A DNA stretch of 33,193 nt from an uncultured Mucilaginibacter sp. (GCA_903887275.1 CAISPD010000268.1:1-33193), one strand, 5' to 3'; shown: positions 7,681 through 17,439, counted from the stretch's first letter. The notes: a model not told the origin generated them from the sequence alone. A program made the numbers and translations.

Positions 7681-8955
7681 CTACAAAAGGTCAAATCCAA
7701 TATCCCTGCGAAAATACATGCCGTCAAAATAGATCCGGCTGGCATCGGCTGTTGCCTGTTGCAGTGCGTTAAACAAATTGTCCTGCAAAGTACTGATGGC
7801 TATTACCCGGCCACCTGTATTGATAATTTCTTCGCCCTTTAACGAAGTTCCGGCATGAAAAACATTCGAATTATGAATATTTTCAGCTCCGGTTATTGCT
7901 TTATTCTTCAAATAATCGCCAGGGTATCCGCCCGAAACAATCATAACAGTTGCTGCAACTTTATCAGAAATTACCAAATCTTTTGTGTTCAGGTTTCCCC
8001 CGGCTACACCTTCCAGCAGATCAACAAAATCTGACTCTATCCTGAGCATAACACTTTCGGTCTCCGGGTCGCCCATTCGGCAATTGTATTCTATAACATA
8101 GGGTTCACCTTTGCAATTCATCAATCCTATAAAAATGAAGCCTTTATAGGGTATGTTTTCCTTGTGCAAACCTTCAATAGTTGGGATAATAACTCTTTCT
8201 TCTACTTTTTTCAGGAAGGTACTATCAGCAAACGGAACAGGGGAAACCGAGCCCATACCGCCGGTATTAAGGCCAGTATCACCCTCGCCAATTCGCTTAT
8301 AGTCTTTGGCCTCCGGTAATATCTTATAGTTCTTGCCGTCGGTCATCACAAATACTGAAAGTTCGATGCCTTCTAAAAACTGCTCAATAACAACCTTAGC
8401 GCTTGCATCGCCAAACTTTGCATTGTCCAGCATTTCTGTCAATTCATATTGGGCCTCTTCAAGTGTAGTGCAGATCAATACACCTTTTCCGGCTGCCAAT
8501 CCATCCGCTTTTAAAACAATCGGTAATCCGGCCGTTTTTAGGTATTTCAAACCATCTTGCAAAGTTTCGCGGGTAAATGTTTGCGAATCGGCAGCTGGTA
8601 TATGATGCCTTTGCATAAATGCCTTCGAAAAATCTTTGCTGCCTTCTAATTGGGCACCTTCAGCCTGGGGGCCTATAACAGGTATCTTTTTCAACTGTTC
8701 ATCTGCCAGGAAAAAATCATGGATGCCTTTTACCAGAGGTTCTTCCGGACCAACTAATACCAGATCAATATTGTTTTTTAAGGCGAATTCCTTCAATCCC
8801 TCAAAATCGGTTGTCTTAATGTCCACATTCGTTCCGTATTGTGGTGTTCCGGCATTTCCAGGTGCAATAAATAGTTTATCACATTTCGGACTTTGAGCAA
8901 TTTTCCAGGCGAGGGCACTTTCCCTTCCGCCCGAACCGAGGATCAGGATATTCAT
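7681..8955 (-). CDS. purD: Phosphoribosylamine-glycine ligase (GAR synthetase)
   Basis: 424 residues from ATG 8955, the usual PurD length. It begins MNILILGSGGRESALAWK, the standard PurD N-terminal loop (most have GGREHA; here Ser replaces His). Further family landmarks are VGPEEPL, the ATP-grasp segment VLKADGLAAGKGV, GGMGSVSP and the metal-binding EYNCRMGDPE. It makes glycinamide ribonucleotide in step 2 of purine synthesis. The reading frame stays open 9 codons further upstream, but those codons fall outside the conserved start. A TATCTTTG promoter box ends six bases before the ATG, which predicts an almost leaderless mRNA. Divergent from secA. Confidence 0.97.
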   Translation of the reverse strand: MNILILGSGGRESALAWKIAQSPKCDKLFIAPGNAGTPQYGTNVDIKTTDFEGLKEFALKNNIDLVLVGPEEPLVKGIHDFFLADEQLKKIPVIGPQAEGAQLEGSKDFSKAFMQRHHIPAADSQTFTRETLQDGLKYLKTAGLPIVLKADGLAAGKGVLICTTLEEAQYELTEMLDNAKFGDASAKVVIEQFLEGIELSVFVMTDGKNYKILPEAKDYKRIGEGDTGLNTGGMGSVSPVPFADSTFLKKVEERVIIPTIEGLHKENIPYKGFIFIGLMNCKGEPYVIEYNCRMGDPETESVMLRIESDFVDLLEGVAGGNLNTKDLVISDKVAATVMIVSGGYPGDYLKNKAITGAENIHNSNVFHAGTSLKGEEIINTGGRVIAISTLQDNLFNALQQATADASRIYFDGMYFRRDIGFDLL

Positions 8956-8960
8956 GCGGG

Positions 8961-8968
8961 CAAAGATA
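8961..8968 (-). promoter_or_regulatory. Bacteroidota -7 box (TATCTTTG) for purD
   Basis: Exact match to TAnnTTTG on the minus strand. The inferred transcription start is about two bases before the purD ATG. No good -33 TTTG was seen at the right distance. Confidence 0.6.
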
Positions 8969-9211
8969 ATCAGCCCCCGCAATATCTTGACCTGAAAGGA
9001 AATACTTTTTTAATAGTGATTTCAATAGGTAGATTTAATTCAAATTTCATTTCTTAAATGAAAGATTGATTTTAAAGTGTGGTGATTAAGGGAAGTTCAA
9101 GAGCAAATCAAATCAGGCATAAAACATATTCAGGTGTAAACTGTTTTTTTGCAGATGCTGTTCCCGCAATACCTTTTAAAAAATCAGGTGCTTAATAAAA
9201 GAAAAAATAAC

Positions 9212-9244
9212 CTTTCAACTTTTCAACCTTCAAACTTTCCAACT
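9212..9244. repeat. 8-base periodic CTTTCAA tract
   Basis: Four imperfect units CTTTCAA, CTTTTCAA, CCTTCAAA and CTTTCCAA in a row, ending 8 bases before the secA promoter box. Similar in rhythm to the CTTTCGGA units near 26501. Function unknown. Confidence 0.5.
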
Positions 9245-9252
9245 ACAAAACG

Positions 9253-9260
9253 TACCTTTG
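9253..9260 (+). promoter_or_regulatory. Bacteroidota -7 box (TACCTTTG) for secA
   Basis: Exact TAnnTTTG, 68 bases before the secA ATG. The upstream -33 region is a CTTTCAA repeat tract with no exact TTTG at the usual distance. Confidence 0.55.
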
Positions 9261-9269
9261 CCTGCCATT

Positions 9270-9401
9270 ATGACCTCTCAGGGTGCAATGGCGCAATTGT
9301 TGACTCATGAAAGCATATTGATTTATTATGTTAGATTTTATAAGCAAGCTTTTCGGCAGCAAGTCCGAACGGGACGTAAAAGGTGTACAGCCTATTGTTG
9401 A
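9270..9401 (+). other. Possible 43-codon upstream ORF overlapping the secA start
   Basis: An ATG nine bases after the secA -7 box opens a 43-residue frame that runs through the secA start (9328) in another frame and stops at TGA 9399-9401. Its middle is moderately hydrophobic ([12 protein letters not shown]) and its end basic. If translated it could affect secA initiation. There is no evidence beyond position and openness, and the part inside secA may be a shadow frame. Confidence 0.25.
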
Positions 9402-12400
9402 AAAGATAAAAGCAGAATTTGCCAAACTCGATGGTATCAGTAACGACGAGCTTAGGGCAAAAACTATTGCATTTAAGGAAACCATCAAAGAAGGATTAAC
9501 TTCGATTGATGCTGATATACAGGAAATTAAGGACAAGATAGAGTCTAACCCCGATCTGGATGTTACCGAAAAAGTTGAACTTTATCGCCAGGCCGACAAA
9601 CTTGAAAAAGATCGCAACAAGGAACTGGAAGTTATTTTGATGAATATACTTCCCGAAGCTTTTGCTGTTGTAAAAGAAACAGCACGAAGGTTCAAGGAAA
9701 ATAAGGAACTGGAGGTTACAGCCAGCCAATTTGACCGGGAATTAGCTGCCCGTAAAAGTAACGTGGTGATCAAAGGCGAAAAAGCTTTCCACCACAATAC
9801 CTGGATCGCTGCCGGCAATGAAGTAACCTGGGATATGGTGCACTACGATGTGCAGCTGATTGGCGGTACCGTTTTGCATGAAGGAAAGATTGCTGAAATG
9901 GCGACAGGTGAGGGTAAAACACTGGTTGCTACTTTGCCAGCTTATTTGAACGCACTCGCAGGTCAGGGTGTTCACATTGTTACGGTTAACGATTACCTTG
10001 CCCGACGCGACTCGGAATGGATGGGCCCTTTATATGAGTTCCATGGCCTTTCGGTAGATTGTATCGATAAACACGAACCAAACTCAGAAGAGCGACGTAA
10101 CGCTTATTTAGCTGATATCACCTTCGGTACCAATAACGAATTTGGTTTTGATTACCTGCGTGACAATATGACACGCAGTCCGGAAGAGCTGGTACAGCGT
10201 AAATTACATTACGCGATGGTTGACGAGGTTGACTCTGTACTGATTGATGATGCCCGTACACCTTTGATCATTTCTGGTCCTATTCCGCGCGGCGATGAAC
10301 ATGAATTTTACGAGCTTAAACCACGTATAGAACGATTGGTAAATACCCAAAAAGCATTTATCAACCAGGTTTTAAATGAGGCTAAAAAGTTGATCGCCGA
10401 AGGTAAGACCAGTACCGATGATGGTGGCCTAGCCTTATTACGCGCCCACCGTGGTTTGCCTAAAAGCAAGGCGCTGATAAAGTTTTTGAGCGAAGGAAGT
10501 CATAAAAATGTACTCCTGAAAACCGAAAACTATTACATGCAGGATCAGGGTAAAGAAATGCCTAAGGTTGATTCAGAACTGTATTTTATCATTGATGAGA
10601 AAAATAATCAGGTTGAACTGACAGAAAAAGGTATTGAGCTGATCACCGCTTCGGGCGAGGATCCGCATTTCTTTGTAATGCCTGATGTAGGCAGCGAGAT
10701 CGCTGAAATTGAAAAATCAAATTTAAGCAGTGAAGAGAAAGTTGCCAGGAAAGATGCTTTGATGCGGGATTTTTCGATCAAATCAGAACGAATCCATTCT
10801 GTAAATCAATTGCTGAAAGCTTACACGCTATTTGAAAAAGATACAGAATACATTATTGATGAAGGAAAAGTAAAGATAGTTGATGAACAAACCGGTCGTA
10901 TTTTAGATGGACGACGTTATTCGGATGGTTTGCATCAGGCCATAGAGGCAAAGGAAAATGTGAAGGTTGAAGATGCAACGCAAACCTTTGCGACAATTAC
11001 CCTGCAGAACTATTTCAGGATGTACCATAAACTTTGTGGTATGACCGGTACAGCGGTGACAGAAGCTGGTGAGTTTTGGCAGATCTATAAATTGGATGTG
11101 GTAGAAATACCAACAAATACCAAAGCTATACGTGATGACCGGGAAGACTTGGTTTACCGTACTGTTCGCGAAAAATATAATGCCGTTGCAGATGAAATCA
11201 CCAAGTTAACACAAGCCGGACGTCCGGTGCTTGTAGGTACTACGTCGGTTGATATTTCAGAATTACTCAGCCGTATGCTTAAGCTGCGCGGCATCAAACA
11301 TAATGTGTTAAATGCTAAACTTCACCAGAAGGAAGCAGACATTGTAGCCGAAGCCGGTAAGTCGGGCACGGTAACCATCGCAACCAACATGGCTGGTCGC
11401 GGTACCGACATAAAACTTGGCCCGGGTGTTAAAGATGCAGGTGGTTTGGCGATAGTAGGTACTGAAAGACACGAGTCGCGCCGTGTGGACCGTCAGTTAC
11501 GTGGTCGTGCAGGGCGCCAGGGCGACCCTGGTTCTACACAATTCTTCGTGTCGTTAGAGGATAACCTGATGCGTCTGTTCGGATCCGAGCGTATTTCTAA
11601 TCTGATGGTTAGGATGGGTATTGAGGAAGGTGAAGTGATTCAGCACTCCATGATCACCAAATCTATCGAACGTGCACAGAAGAAAGTTGAAGAAAACAAC
11701 TTCGGGATCCGTAAACGTTTGCTTGAGTACGATGATGTGATGAATTCACAACGTACTGTAGTTTATGCCAAGCGTAAAAATGCGCTGTTTGGCGAACGAC
11801 TTGAAGTAGACATCAACAATACCATATTTGATGTGGTTTCTGATGTTGTTACAGAGTTTAAAGAAGCAAATAATTACGATGGGTTCCAATTGGAGATCAT
11901 CCGGGTGTTTTCTGTTGATACTGCTATCAGCGCGGAGGAGTTTGCAGATACAAACCTGAATGCTTTGGTCGAAAAGGTATTTCACGAAGTTACTTTGTTT
12001 TACAAACGCAAGGCAGAGGCTGTGGCTCAACAGGCTTTCCCGGTAATCAAAGATGTGTTTAATACCCGGGGCGAATATGTTGAAAATATCGTTGTGCCTT
12101 TTACTGATGGCATTCACGGTATTCAGGTAGCGGTTCCACTTAAAAAAGCGGTTGAAAATAAAGGTGCCGAAGTATTTAAATCTTTTGAAAAGAACGTTGT
12201 TTTATACCTGATCGATGATGCATGGAAAGAGCATTTGCGTGAAATGGACGAATTAAAACAATCGGTTCAAAACGCCGTTTACGAACAAAAGGACCCTTTA
12301 TTGGTTTATAAATTTGAAGCTTTTGAATTGTTCCGTTCAATGCTGGCTAATGTGAACAAGGAAGTGGTGAGCTTCCTGTTCAGAGGGGGAATCCCGGTTC

Positions 12401-12639
12401 AGCAGGCCGAAGAAGTTAGGGAAGCAAGACCGGAGCCGAAACTCGACCTGCGGAAATTGCGCACTTCAAAACCTGAATTGGTTTCAGAAACAACGCAGGG
12501 TGGTATACCGGTAGATGATACCCGTGAATTACAAAAAACCGCCCCGGTACGTGTAGAGCAGAAAATAGGAAGAAACGATCCCTGCCCTTGCGGAAGCGGA
12601 AAGAAATATAAAAACTGCCACGGTGTAGGGCAGGTTTAG
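9328..12639 (+). CDS. secA: Preprotein translocase ATPase SecA
   Basis: 1103 residues, longer than the roughly 900 of E. coli SecA, as is usual in Bacteroidota. Walker A is MATGEGKT (191-198) and the DEAD-type Walker B is [16 protein letters not shown]. Helicase motif [13 protein letters not shown] and the [14 protein letters not shown] segment are intact. The C-terminus carries the SecB/ribosome-contact zinc motif [14 protein letters not shown]. Extra length lies in the N-terminal region (about 60-95, charged coiled helix) and between the two nucleotide-binding domains (about 340-480). It drives Sec-dependent protein export at the inner membrane. Start ATG 9328 opens [16 protein letters not shown], the expected SecA beginning. 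A weak hairpin follows the stop (12666-12692). Confidence 0.99.
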   Translation: MLDFISKLFGSKSERDVKGVQPIVEKIKAEFAKLDGISNDELRAKTIAFKETIKEGLTSIDADIQEIKDKIESNPDLDVTEKVELYRQADKLEKDRNKELEVILMNILPEAFAVVKETARRFKENKELEVTASQFDRELAARKSNVVIKGEKAFHHNTWIAAGNEVTWDMVHYDVQLIGGTVLHEGKIAEMATGEGKTLVATLPAYLNALAGQGVHIVTVNDYLARRDSEWMGPLYEFHGLSVDCIDKHEPNSEERRNAYLADITFGTNNEFGFDYLRDNMTRSPEELVQRKLHYAMVDEVDSVLIDDARTPLIISGPIPRGDEHEFYELKPRIERLVNTQKAFINQVLNEAKKLIAEGKTSTDDGGLALLRAHRGLPKSKALIKFLSEGSHKNVLLKTENYYMQDQGKEMPKVDSELYFIIDEKNNQVELTEKGIELITASGEDPHFFVMPDVGSEIAEIEKSNLSSEEKVARKDALMRDFSIKSERIHSVNQLLKAYTLFEKDTEYIIDEGKVKIVDEQTGRILDGRRYSDGLHQAIEAKENVKVEDATQTFATITLQNYFRMYHKLCGMTGTAVTEAGEFWQIYKLDVVEIPTNTKAIRDDREDLVYRTVREKYNAVADEITKLTQAGRPVLVGTTSVDISELLSRMLKLRGIKHNVLNAKLHQKEADIVAEAGKSGTVTIATNMAGRGTDIKLGPGVKDAGGLAIVGTERHESRRVDRQLRGRAGRQGDPGSTQFFVSLEDNLMRLFGSERISNLMVRMGIEEGEVIQHSMITKSIERAQKKVEENNFGIRKRLLEYDDVMNSQRTVVYAKRKNALFGERLEVDINNTIFDVVSDVVTEFKEANNYDGFQLEIIRVFSVDTAISAEEFADTNLNALVEKVFHEVTLFYKRKAEAVAQQAFPVIKDVFNTRGEYVENIVVPFTDGIHGIQVAVPLKKAVENKGAEVFKSFEKNVVLYLIDDAWKEHLREMDELKQSVQNAVYEQKDPLLVYKFEAFELFRSMLANVNKEVVSFLFRGGIPVQQAEEVREARPEPKLDLRKLRTSKPELVSETTQGGIPVDDTRELQKTAPVRVEQKIGRNDPCPCGSGKKYKNCHGVGQV

Positions 12640-12665
12640 TTGGAATGTCGGTCGAAGGAAATTAT

Positions 12666-12692
12666 TGATGTTACGCCTGGTCGATAACATCA
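12666..12692 (+). terminator. Weak hairpin after secA
   Basis: TGATGTTA (12666-12673) pairs with TAACATCA (12685-12692) across an 11-base loop. There is no T tract, so this may be a weak or Rho-assisted terminator, an operator or nothing. Confidence 0.3.
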
Positions 12693-12726
12693 GTTTGACA
12701 CCGGTCGATTTAATGCAGATTTAAAC

Positions 12727-13179
12727 ATGAAGACAACAGCATCAGGTCATATCGCTTTTGGCAATATTATCCGATGCTGTTTTTTTATGATGTTGATAAG
12801 CCAAACTTTAAGCCTTTCAGCTCAAAACAAAGGTAAAGTGGATGTTTTCAAAGACCCACGTGTGGATACCCTGATCTCAAGGCGGGCCGAATTGGATAGG
12901 CTTACCGGATTAGATCAGGTACCCGGTTTTCGTGTTCAGATTTATACCGGGGCCAACCGTAAAGATGCCTATGCTGCCCAGGCTAAATTTCAGGAACAAT
13001 TTCCCGATATTCGCAGTTACGTGATCTATAGTGATCCTAACTTTAAGGTGCGTGCCGGCGACTTTCGCTCACGTGCAGATGCTGAAAAGTTACAGGCCGA
13101 TCTGAAGAAATGGTTCACAGGAACTTTTATTATCACCGAAAAAATTAATCCGCCTAAAACGGACAGCGCAGATGAATAA
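12727..13179 (+). CDS. Exported SPOR-domain protein
   Basis: 150 residues. A long N-terminal signal region (hydrophobic core about 18-31, ending LSAQ) precedes a linker and a C-terminal SPOR domain (about 66-140: FRVQIYTGANRKDAYAAQ, then VRAGDFRSRADAEKLQADL). SPOR domains bind denuded glycan strands of peptidoglycan, often at division sites, so an envelope or septal role is likely but the partner is unknown. Its last 8 bases overlap the start of the M20 amidohydrolase (ATGAATAA), which implies translational coupling of the two genes. It follows secA by 87 bases. Confidence 0.85.
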   Translation: MKTTASGHIAFGNIIRCCFFMMLISQTLSLSAQNKGKVDVFKDPRVDTLISRRAELDRLTGLDQVPGFRVQIYTGANRKDAYAAQAKFQEQFPDIRSYVIYSDPNFKVRAGDFRSRADAEKLQADLKKWFTGTFIITEKINPPKTDSADE

Positions 13180-14356
13180 AGAAAAGATACAGGAGCTATC
13201 CCAAAACATTTTCAACGAAGTGGTTGCAAACCGCCGTTATTTACATACCTATCCGGAGCTCTCATTCAACGAAGTGGAAACTTCGGCATTTGTAGCTAAA
13301 AAGCTGGATGAACTTGGTTTGCAATACGAACGTATGGCTGATAACGGTTTGGTTGCCCTTATCAAGGGAGCAAAGCCTTCGGATAGGGTAGTAGCCCTGC
13401 GCGCTGATATGGACGCGCTACCTATCCTTGAGGCAAATGATGTTTCTTACAGATCGCAAAATGCCGGCGTAATGCACGCTTGCGGACATGATGCACATAC
13501 ATCATCATTGTTAGGCACCGCCAAAATATTGACTCAGTTAAAAGATGAGTTTGCCGGTACTGTAAAGCTTATCTTTCAACCTGCTGAAGAAAAATTGCCT
13601 GGCGGTGCCAGTTTGATGATCAAGGAAGGCGTTTTAGAAAATCCAAAACCACAGGCAGTACTTGGCCAGCATGTTATGCCTTTGATCGATGCCGGTAAGG
13701 TAGGCTTCAGAGCCGGAAAATACATGGCATCTACAGACGAACTTTACGTAACCGTTAGGGGTAAAGGTGGCCATGGTGCACAACCTCAGCAGAATATCGA
13801 TCCGGTGATGATCACCGCCTATATGCTCACAGCATTGCAAACCATTGTAAGCCGTTCGGCTGACCCTAAAAGCCCTTCGGTGCTTTCTTTCGGTAAAGTG
13901 ATCGCCAACGGCGCTACCAACGTGATACCGAACGAAGTTTACCTTGAAGGTACTTTCCGTACGATGGACGAAAACTGGCGGGCAGAGGCACATAAGAAAA
14001 TGAAGAAAATTGCTGAAGGTATTGTGGAAGGCTTTGGCGGTACAGTAGACTTTAATATTGTACGAGGCTATCCATTCCTTATCAATGAAGAAAAGCTAAC
14101 CGCTGCTACTCGTGCCCATGCCGAAGATTACCTGGGCAAAGAAAATGTGCTCGATCTGGATATCTGGATGGCAGCCGAAGATTTTGCTTATTATTCGCAA
14201 GTTGCTGATGCCTGTTTTTATCGCCTTGGCACAAGAAACGAAAGCCGGGGCATTACCTCATCTGTCCACACACCAACTTTTGATGTAGAAGAAGATGCGT
14301 TCAAGATCAGTACAGGTTTGATGGCTTATTTGGCTTTGAAGCAATTGGGGAACTAG
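13172..14356 (+). CDS. M20 family metallo-amidohydrolase (hippurate hydrolase-like)
   Basis: 394 residues, M20D type. Metal and catalytic signatures are present: RADMDALPI (about 77-85), HACGHDAHT with C104 and H106 (102-110), PAEE with the catalytic and ligand glutamates 139-140, GQHVMP, and the C-terminal SVHTPTFD histidine. A dimerisation lid domain sits around 185-300 (VRGKGGHGAQPQ start). Such enzymes cleave N-acyl amino acids, or IAA-amino-acid conjugates in plant symbionts; the substrate here cannot be told. It overlaps the SPOR gene by 8 bases. A copy of a 40-bp repeat begins at the last base of its stop codon. Confidence 0.92.
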   Translation: MNKEKIQELSQNIFNEVVANRRYLHTYPELSFNEVETSAFVAKKLDELGLQYERMADNGLVALIKGAKPSDRVVALRADMDALPILEANDVSYRSQNAGVMHACGHDAHTSSLLGTAKILTQLKDEFAGTVKLIFQPAEEKLPGGASLMIKEGVLENPKPQAVLGQHVMPLIDAGKVGFRAGKYMASTDELYVTVRGKGGHGAQPQQNIDPVMITAYMLTALQTIVSRSADPKSPSVLSFGKVIANGATNVIPNEVYLEGTFRTMDENWRAEAHKKMKKIAEGIVEGFGGTVDFNIVRGYPFLINEEKLTAATRAHAEDYLGKENVLDLDIWMAAEDFAYYSQVADACFYRLGTRNESRGITSSVHTPTFDVEEDAFKISTGLMAYLALKQLGN

Positions 14357-14395
14357 ATCACAGATTTTTAGGTGATTTCTTTGATTTCACAGATT
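14356..14395 (+). repeat. Dispersed 40-bp repeat, left copy
   Basis: Begins GATCACAGATTTTTAG, starts at the last base of the M20 gene stop codon. About 34 of 40 positions match, inverted, at 14937-14976. The two copies bracket the SRPBCC gene. Confidence 0.75.
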
Positions 14396-14412
14396 TTGAT
14401 CGGGAGGTTAGT

Positions 14413-14871
14413 TTATAATGATTGATTTTCAGCATGTGCTTTTAAAACGCGGTTCCGTTCAGTGAGGAGGTCGGTCATATATCTCTTTAAAATCAGCCAA
14501 TTGAATAGTCTGCCAAAAATTCCCCCTGGAGATTCAAAAGAAAAAATATCTTTCATAAGCGTTTGCCCATTCTCTATTTTAAAGTAATGTTCATGCCGGA
14601 AGCTTTTAAAAGCACCAGAAACCATTTCATCTGCAAAGAATTCAGGCCGGTCGAATTCAGTGATCTTTGAGGTAAGGTTTTGCCAGATACCAAAATGCTT
14701 TGCTCGCCAGGTCACGGTTTCTCCCAAGCCGATCAAACCGCTGGTTTTGCCTGCAATGGCCTTTTCGCCGGTTTGTTTGGTGGATTCAAGGTGCAGATCA
14801 ATACTACGCGACAAATCAAAGACTACCTCAACAGGGGCATTTATAATGGTGATCAGCTCTATTTTTGCCAT
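14413..14871 (-). CDS. SRPBCC (START-like) ligand-binding protein
   Basis: 152 residues starting MAKIELITIINAPVEVVFDLSRSIDLH, the typical SRPBCC opening with the x-APVEVVFDL segment. GLGETVTWRAKHFGIWQNLTSKI and FKSFRHEHYFKIENGQTLMKDIFSFESPGG continue the helix-grip beta-sheet pattern, and a long C-terminal helix closes the fold. Family members are often mislabelled cell-division inhibitors; they bind a hydrophobic ligand, unknown here. It is cytoplasmic: no signal or membrane segment. The gene is alone between two inverted copies of a 40-bp repeat (14356-14395 and 14937-14976), which raises the question of co-mobilisation. Confidence 0.85.
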   Translation of the reverse strand: MAKIELITIINAPVEVVFDLSRSIDLHLESTKQTGEKAIAGKTSGLIGLGETVTWRAKHFGIWQNLTSKITEFDRPEFFADEMVSGAFKSFRHEHYFKIENGQTLMKDIFSFESPGGIFGRLFNWLILKRYMTDLLTERNRVLKAHAENQSL

Positions 14872-14893
14872 TGGTTAATCGCAGATTGGAACG

Positions 14894-14958
14894 GATTATT
14901 TTGATTACACTGATTTCATCATCTTAAGCAAAAAGTAATCTGTGTCATCAAAATAATC
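14894..14958. repeat. Imperfect hairpin formed within the right repeat
   Basis: A 22-base arm at 14894-14915 pairs with 14937-14958 at 20 of 22 positions, with a 21-base loop. It lies upstream of the SRPBCC gene and just after asnS. It may act as a terminator for asnS or be a palindromic repeat element. Confidence 0.7.
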
Positions 14959-14976
14959 ATCTAAAAATCCGTGATC
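14937..14976 (-). repeat. Dispersed 40-bp repeat, right (inverted) copy
   Basis: Read on the minus strand it begins GATCACGGATTTTTAG and ends GATT. It matches the copy at 14356-14395 in opposite orientation and overlaps the last base pairs of asnS, including part of its stop codon. Confidence 0.75.
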
Positions 14977-16411
14977 AAAATTCAGCGTTCTTCGGAAACC
15001 TTGGGAAGGGTATCACATCCCTGATATTACCCATACCGGTAACAAATAGCACCAGACGCTCAAAGCCTAAACCAAATCCAGCATGCGGACAAGCGCCGAA
15101 ACGGCGGGTATCTAAGTACCACCACAATTCTTCTTTAGGGATACCCATTTCGTCCATGCGCTGCTCCAGTTTTTCGAGGCGCTCCTCACGCTGCGATCCG
15201 CCTACGATCTCGCCGATGCCCGGGAACAGAATGTCCATGGCGCGTACGGTTTGCTCATCGTCGTTCTGGCGCATGTAAAAGGCTTTGATCTGTTTCGGAT
15301 AATCAGTCAGGATAACTGGTTTCTTGAAATGTTTTTCAACCAGGTAGCGTTCGTGCTCTGATTGCAGGTCGGTGCCCCAGCCTTCAATAGGGTACTGGAA
15401 TTTTTTCTTTTTATTCGGGGTCGATTCTTTTAGTATCTCGATCGCCTCGGTGTAAGTCAGGCGTTGAAAATCATTATCGAGGCAAAACTGCAGTTTGTCG
15501 ATCAATGAAAGATCGCTGCGTTCATTTTGCGGCTTTTGTTTTTCTTCTTCGGCCAAACGCTGACTGAGGAACTCCAGGTCATCGGCATTTTTAGCCAGTG
15601 CCTCTTTGATAACGAATTTTAAAAGGGCTTCGGCCAGATCCATGTTATCAACCAGGTCATAAAAAGCCATTTCGGGCTCTATCATCCAAAACTCAGCTAA
15701 GTGTCGGGTAGTGTTTGAGTTTTCGGCACGGAATGTAGGGCCAAAAGTATAGATATCACTCAATGCCATGGCACCCAGTTCGCCTTCCAACTGACCAGAA
15801 ACTGTCAGGTTGGTAGCGCGACCAAAGAAATCCTGTTTGAAATCGATCTCTCCGGTTTCTGTTTTTGGTGGATTTACCAGGTCGAAATTGGTCACATGGA
15901 AAGTTTCGCCAGCACCTTCAGCATCAGATGCGGTAATAATAGGTGTATGTAAATAAACAAATCCCCGATCCTGGAAAAATGTATGAATAGCATAGGAAAG
16001 CGTATTCCGCACGCGGAAAATAGCGCCGAAAGTATTGGTGCGGAAGCGTAGATGCGCTATCTCGCGCAAAAACTCCAGGCTATGTTTCTTAGGTTGAAGT
16101 GGGTATTTTTCGGGATCGCTATCGCCTAAAATTTCTATTTGGCTCGCTTTAACTTCAACTTTCTGGCCTTTACCCAGCGAAGCAACCAATTCGCCAACAA
16201 CACTGATGGCTGCGCCGGTGGTCAGGCGTTTCAACAAGGTAGGGTCGGTATTTTCAAAGTCGACAACAATTTGAATATTATTATTGGTCGAGCCATCGTT
16301 CAAAGCAATAAACTGGTTGTTGCGAAACGTACGTATCCAACCTTTAACTGTAACCTCAATATGGGTTTGTTCACTTTCAAGTAATGCTTTTATCTTAGTC
16401 CGCTTGCTCAT
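14975..16411 (-). CDS. asnS: Asparaginyl-tRNA synthetase
   Basis: 478 residues from ATG 16411. An N-terminal OB-fold anticodon-binding domain (about 15-105: [22 protein letters not shown]) is followed by the class II catalytic core with [21 protein letters not shown] (motif 2 region) and the motif 3 segment [27 protein letters not shown] at the C-terminus. The asparagine-type ending distinguishes it from AspRS. It charges tRNA-Asn. The frame is open 8 codons further upstream, but these codons are outside the conserved start. A TATTTTTG box 22 bases upstream is the likely promoter. Divergent from the EamA gene. Confidence 0.97.
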   Translation of the reverse strand: MSKRTKIKALLESEQTHIEVTVKGWIRTFRNNQFIALNDGSTNNNIQIVVDFENTDPTLLKRLTTGAAISVVGELVASLGKGQKVEVKASQIEILGDSDPEKYPLQPKKHSLEFLREIAHLRFRTNTFGAIFRVRNTLSYAIHTFFQDRGFVYLHTPIITASDAEGAGETFHVTNFDLVNPPKTETGEIDFKQDFFGRATNLTVSGQLEGELGAMALSDIYTFGPTFRAENSNTTRHLAEFWMIEPEMAFYDLVDNMDLAEALLKFVIKEALAKNADDLEFLSQRLAEEEKQKPQNERSDLSLIDKLQFCLDNDFQRLTYTEAIEILKESTPNKKKKFQYPIEGWGTDLQSEHERYLVEKHFKKPVILTDYPKQIKAFYMRQNDDEQTVRAMDILFPGIGEIVGGSQREERLEKLEQRMDEMGIPKEELWWYLDTRRFGACPHAGFGLGFERLVLFVTGMGNIRDVIPFPRFPKNAEF

Positions 16412-16432
16412 ATAATATAGAATTTCGAGGCG

Positions 16433-16440
16433 CAAAAATA
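16433..16440 (-). promoter_or_regulatory. Bacteroidota -7 box (TATTTTTG) for asnS
   Basis: Exact TAnnTTTG on the minus strand. The inferred 5' leader is about 18 bases. Confidence 0.55.
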
Positions 16441-16561
16441 GCCAGAATTTTTCATATTCTGCCTGTCCAAAAGCTATCCTGCACGGGTTGCATTTATAAA
16501 GTATTTCAAGCTGTATTAGGGTGAAATATTCATAAAATCCTATAATTCTGCTTCAGACAAT

Positions 16562-16569
16562 TACCTTTG
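16562..16569 (+). promoter_or_regulatory. Bacteroidota -7 box (TACCTTTG) for the EamA transporter
   Basis: Exact TAnnTTTG ending six bases before the ATG at 16576, which predicts a leader of only about three bases. No -33 TTTG at the expected distance. Confidence 0.55.
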
Positions 16570-16575
16570 CCAGCA

Positions 16576-17439
16576 ATGAATCCCAAAGCGAGCCTCCTGG
16601 TCGGCATCATCTGTATTTCTTTCTCGCCAATTTTTGTCAGGTTGGGCGATGCTTCACCGATAGTCTCTGCCTTTTACCGGATATTTTTAGCCTGGGTGGT
16701 GTTGGCGCCCTATTGTATCATCGGTAAAAAATTAAAAATTGCAAAGAAAGACCTGCTGATCGCGATCCTTGGAGGTGTTATTTTCGGAGCGGACATAGCC
16801 ATTTGGAATATTTCATTGATGAAAATCAGTGCTACTATATCAACCTTAGTTGCTAACCTGGCACCGGTTTGGGTTGGGTTGCTTAGCTATATTATCCTTC
16901 GAAAAAAATCAGGCCGAAATTTCTGGATAGGTACTGCAGTGGCTATAATTGGAATGGTAACGCTGGTGGGCTTCAATAGTTTAATTCGCTTACAATTCAA
17001 TATTGGACTGGTTTACGCGCTTATAGCCAGTTTTTTCTATGCGGTATATATTATGATCACCAAAGGTATCCTGCGCAATATCAGTACGGTAACTTTCATG
17101 TTTTACAATATGCTTGGCGCTAGCATCTTTATGTTGATCATCTGCGGCATCCGCCAGGATAATATGCTCCATTTTTCAACGCCGACTTGGCTATACCTGG
17201 TTGGGGTTGGTCTTATTTGTCAGCTTACCGGCTGGATCACGATTAACTATGCAATAAACCACCTGGAAGCAACAAAAGTTTCCATAGCATTGTTAAGCCA
17301 AACTGTTATTGCAGGCTTTTGGGCGATGTTGTTTTTGGGTGAAAAGCTTGATTTGAATGAAATTATTGGAAGTGTTGTGGTTTTAGGCGGTATCGCAATC
17401 ACTTTTTTCAGAAAGCGGCAGCTGACGGCATCAACCTGA
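16576..17439 (+). CDS. EamA family transporter (DMT superfamily)
   Basis: About 287 residues, hydrophobic throughout, with roughly ten membrane helices in two EamA repeats (about residues 1-135 and 150-280). The first repeat contains SFSPIFVRLGDASPIVSAFYRIFLAW, a common EamA opening. Such proteins export amino acids, nucleobases or other metabolites across the inner membrane; the substrate cannot be inferred. ATG 16576 is preferred over the in-frame TTG at 16567, because that TTG lies inside a TACCTTTG promoter box. Confidence 0.9.
   Translation: MNPKASLLVGIICISFSPIFVRLGDASPIVSAFYRIFLAWVVLAPYCIIGKKLKIAKKDLLIAILGGVIFGADIAIWNISLMKISATISTLVANLAPVWVGLLSYIILRKKSGRNFWIGTAVAIIGMVTLVGFNSLIRLQFNIGLVYALIASFFYAVYIMITKGILRNISTVTFMFYNMLGASIFMLIICGIRQDNMLHFSTPTWLYLVGVGLICQLTGWITINYAINHLEATKVSIALLSQTVIAGFWAMLFLGEKLDLNEIIGSVVVLGGIAITFFRKRQLTAST

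Larger units (their letters stand above)
8956..9327. other. Divergent purD/secA intergenic region
   Basis: 372 bases without an assigned gene. It contains the purD -7 box (8961-8968), a short inverted repeat TTTCATTT/AAATGAAA with a 3-base loop (9045-9063), a CTTTCAA-type 8-base periodic tract (9212-9244), the secA -7 box (9253-9260) and the start of a possible 43-codon upstream ORF (9270-9401). Nothing else recognisable. Confidence 0.6.

Noticed and set aside
8956..8982. PurD start 9 codons upstream
   Set aside because: The extension lies across the promoter box and does not match the family start; MNILILGSGG is the normal N-terminus.
11746..12117. Minus-strand ORF inside secA
   Set aside because: Shadow frame without protein-family character.
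16412..16435. AsnS start 8 codons upstream
   Set aside because: The extension precedes the conserved MSKRTKIK start and overlaps a TATTTTTG promoter box.
16567..16575. TTG start for the EamA transporter
   Set aside because: The TTG is part of a TACCTTTG promoter box; ATG 16576 is preferred.
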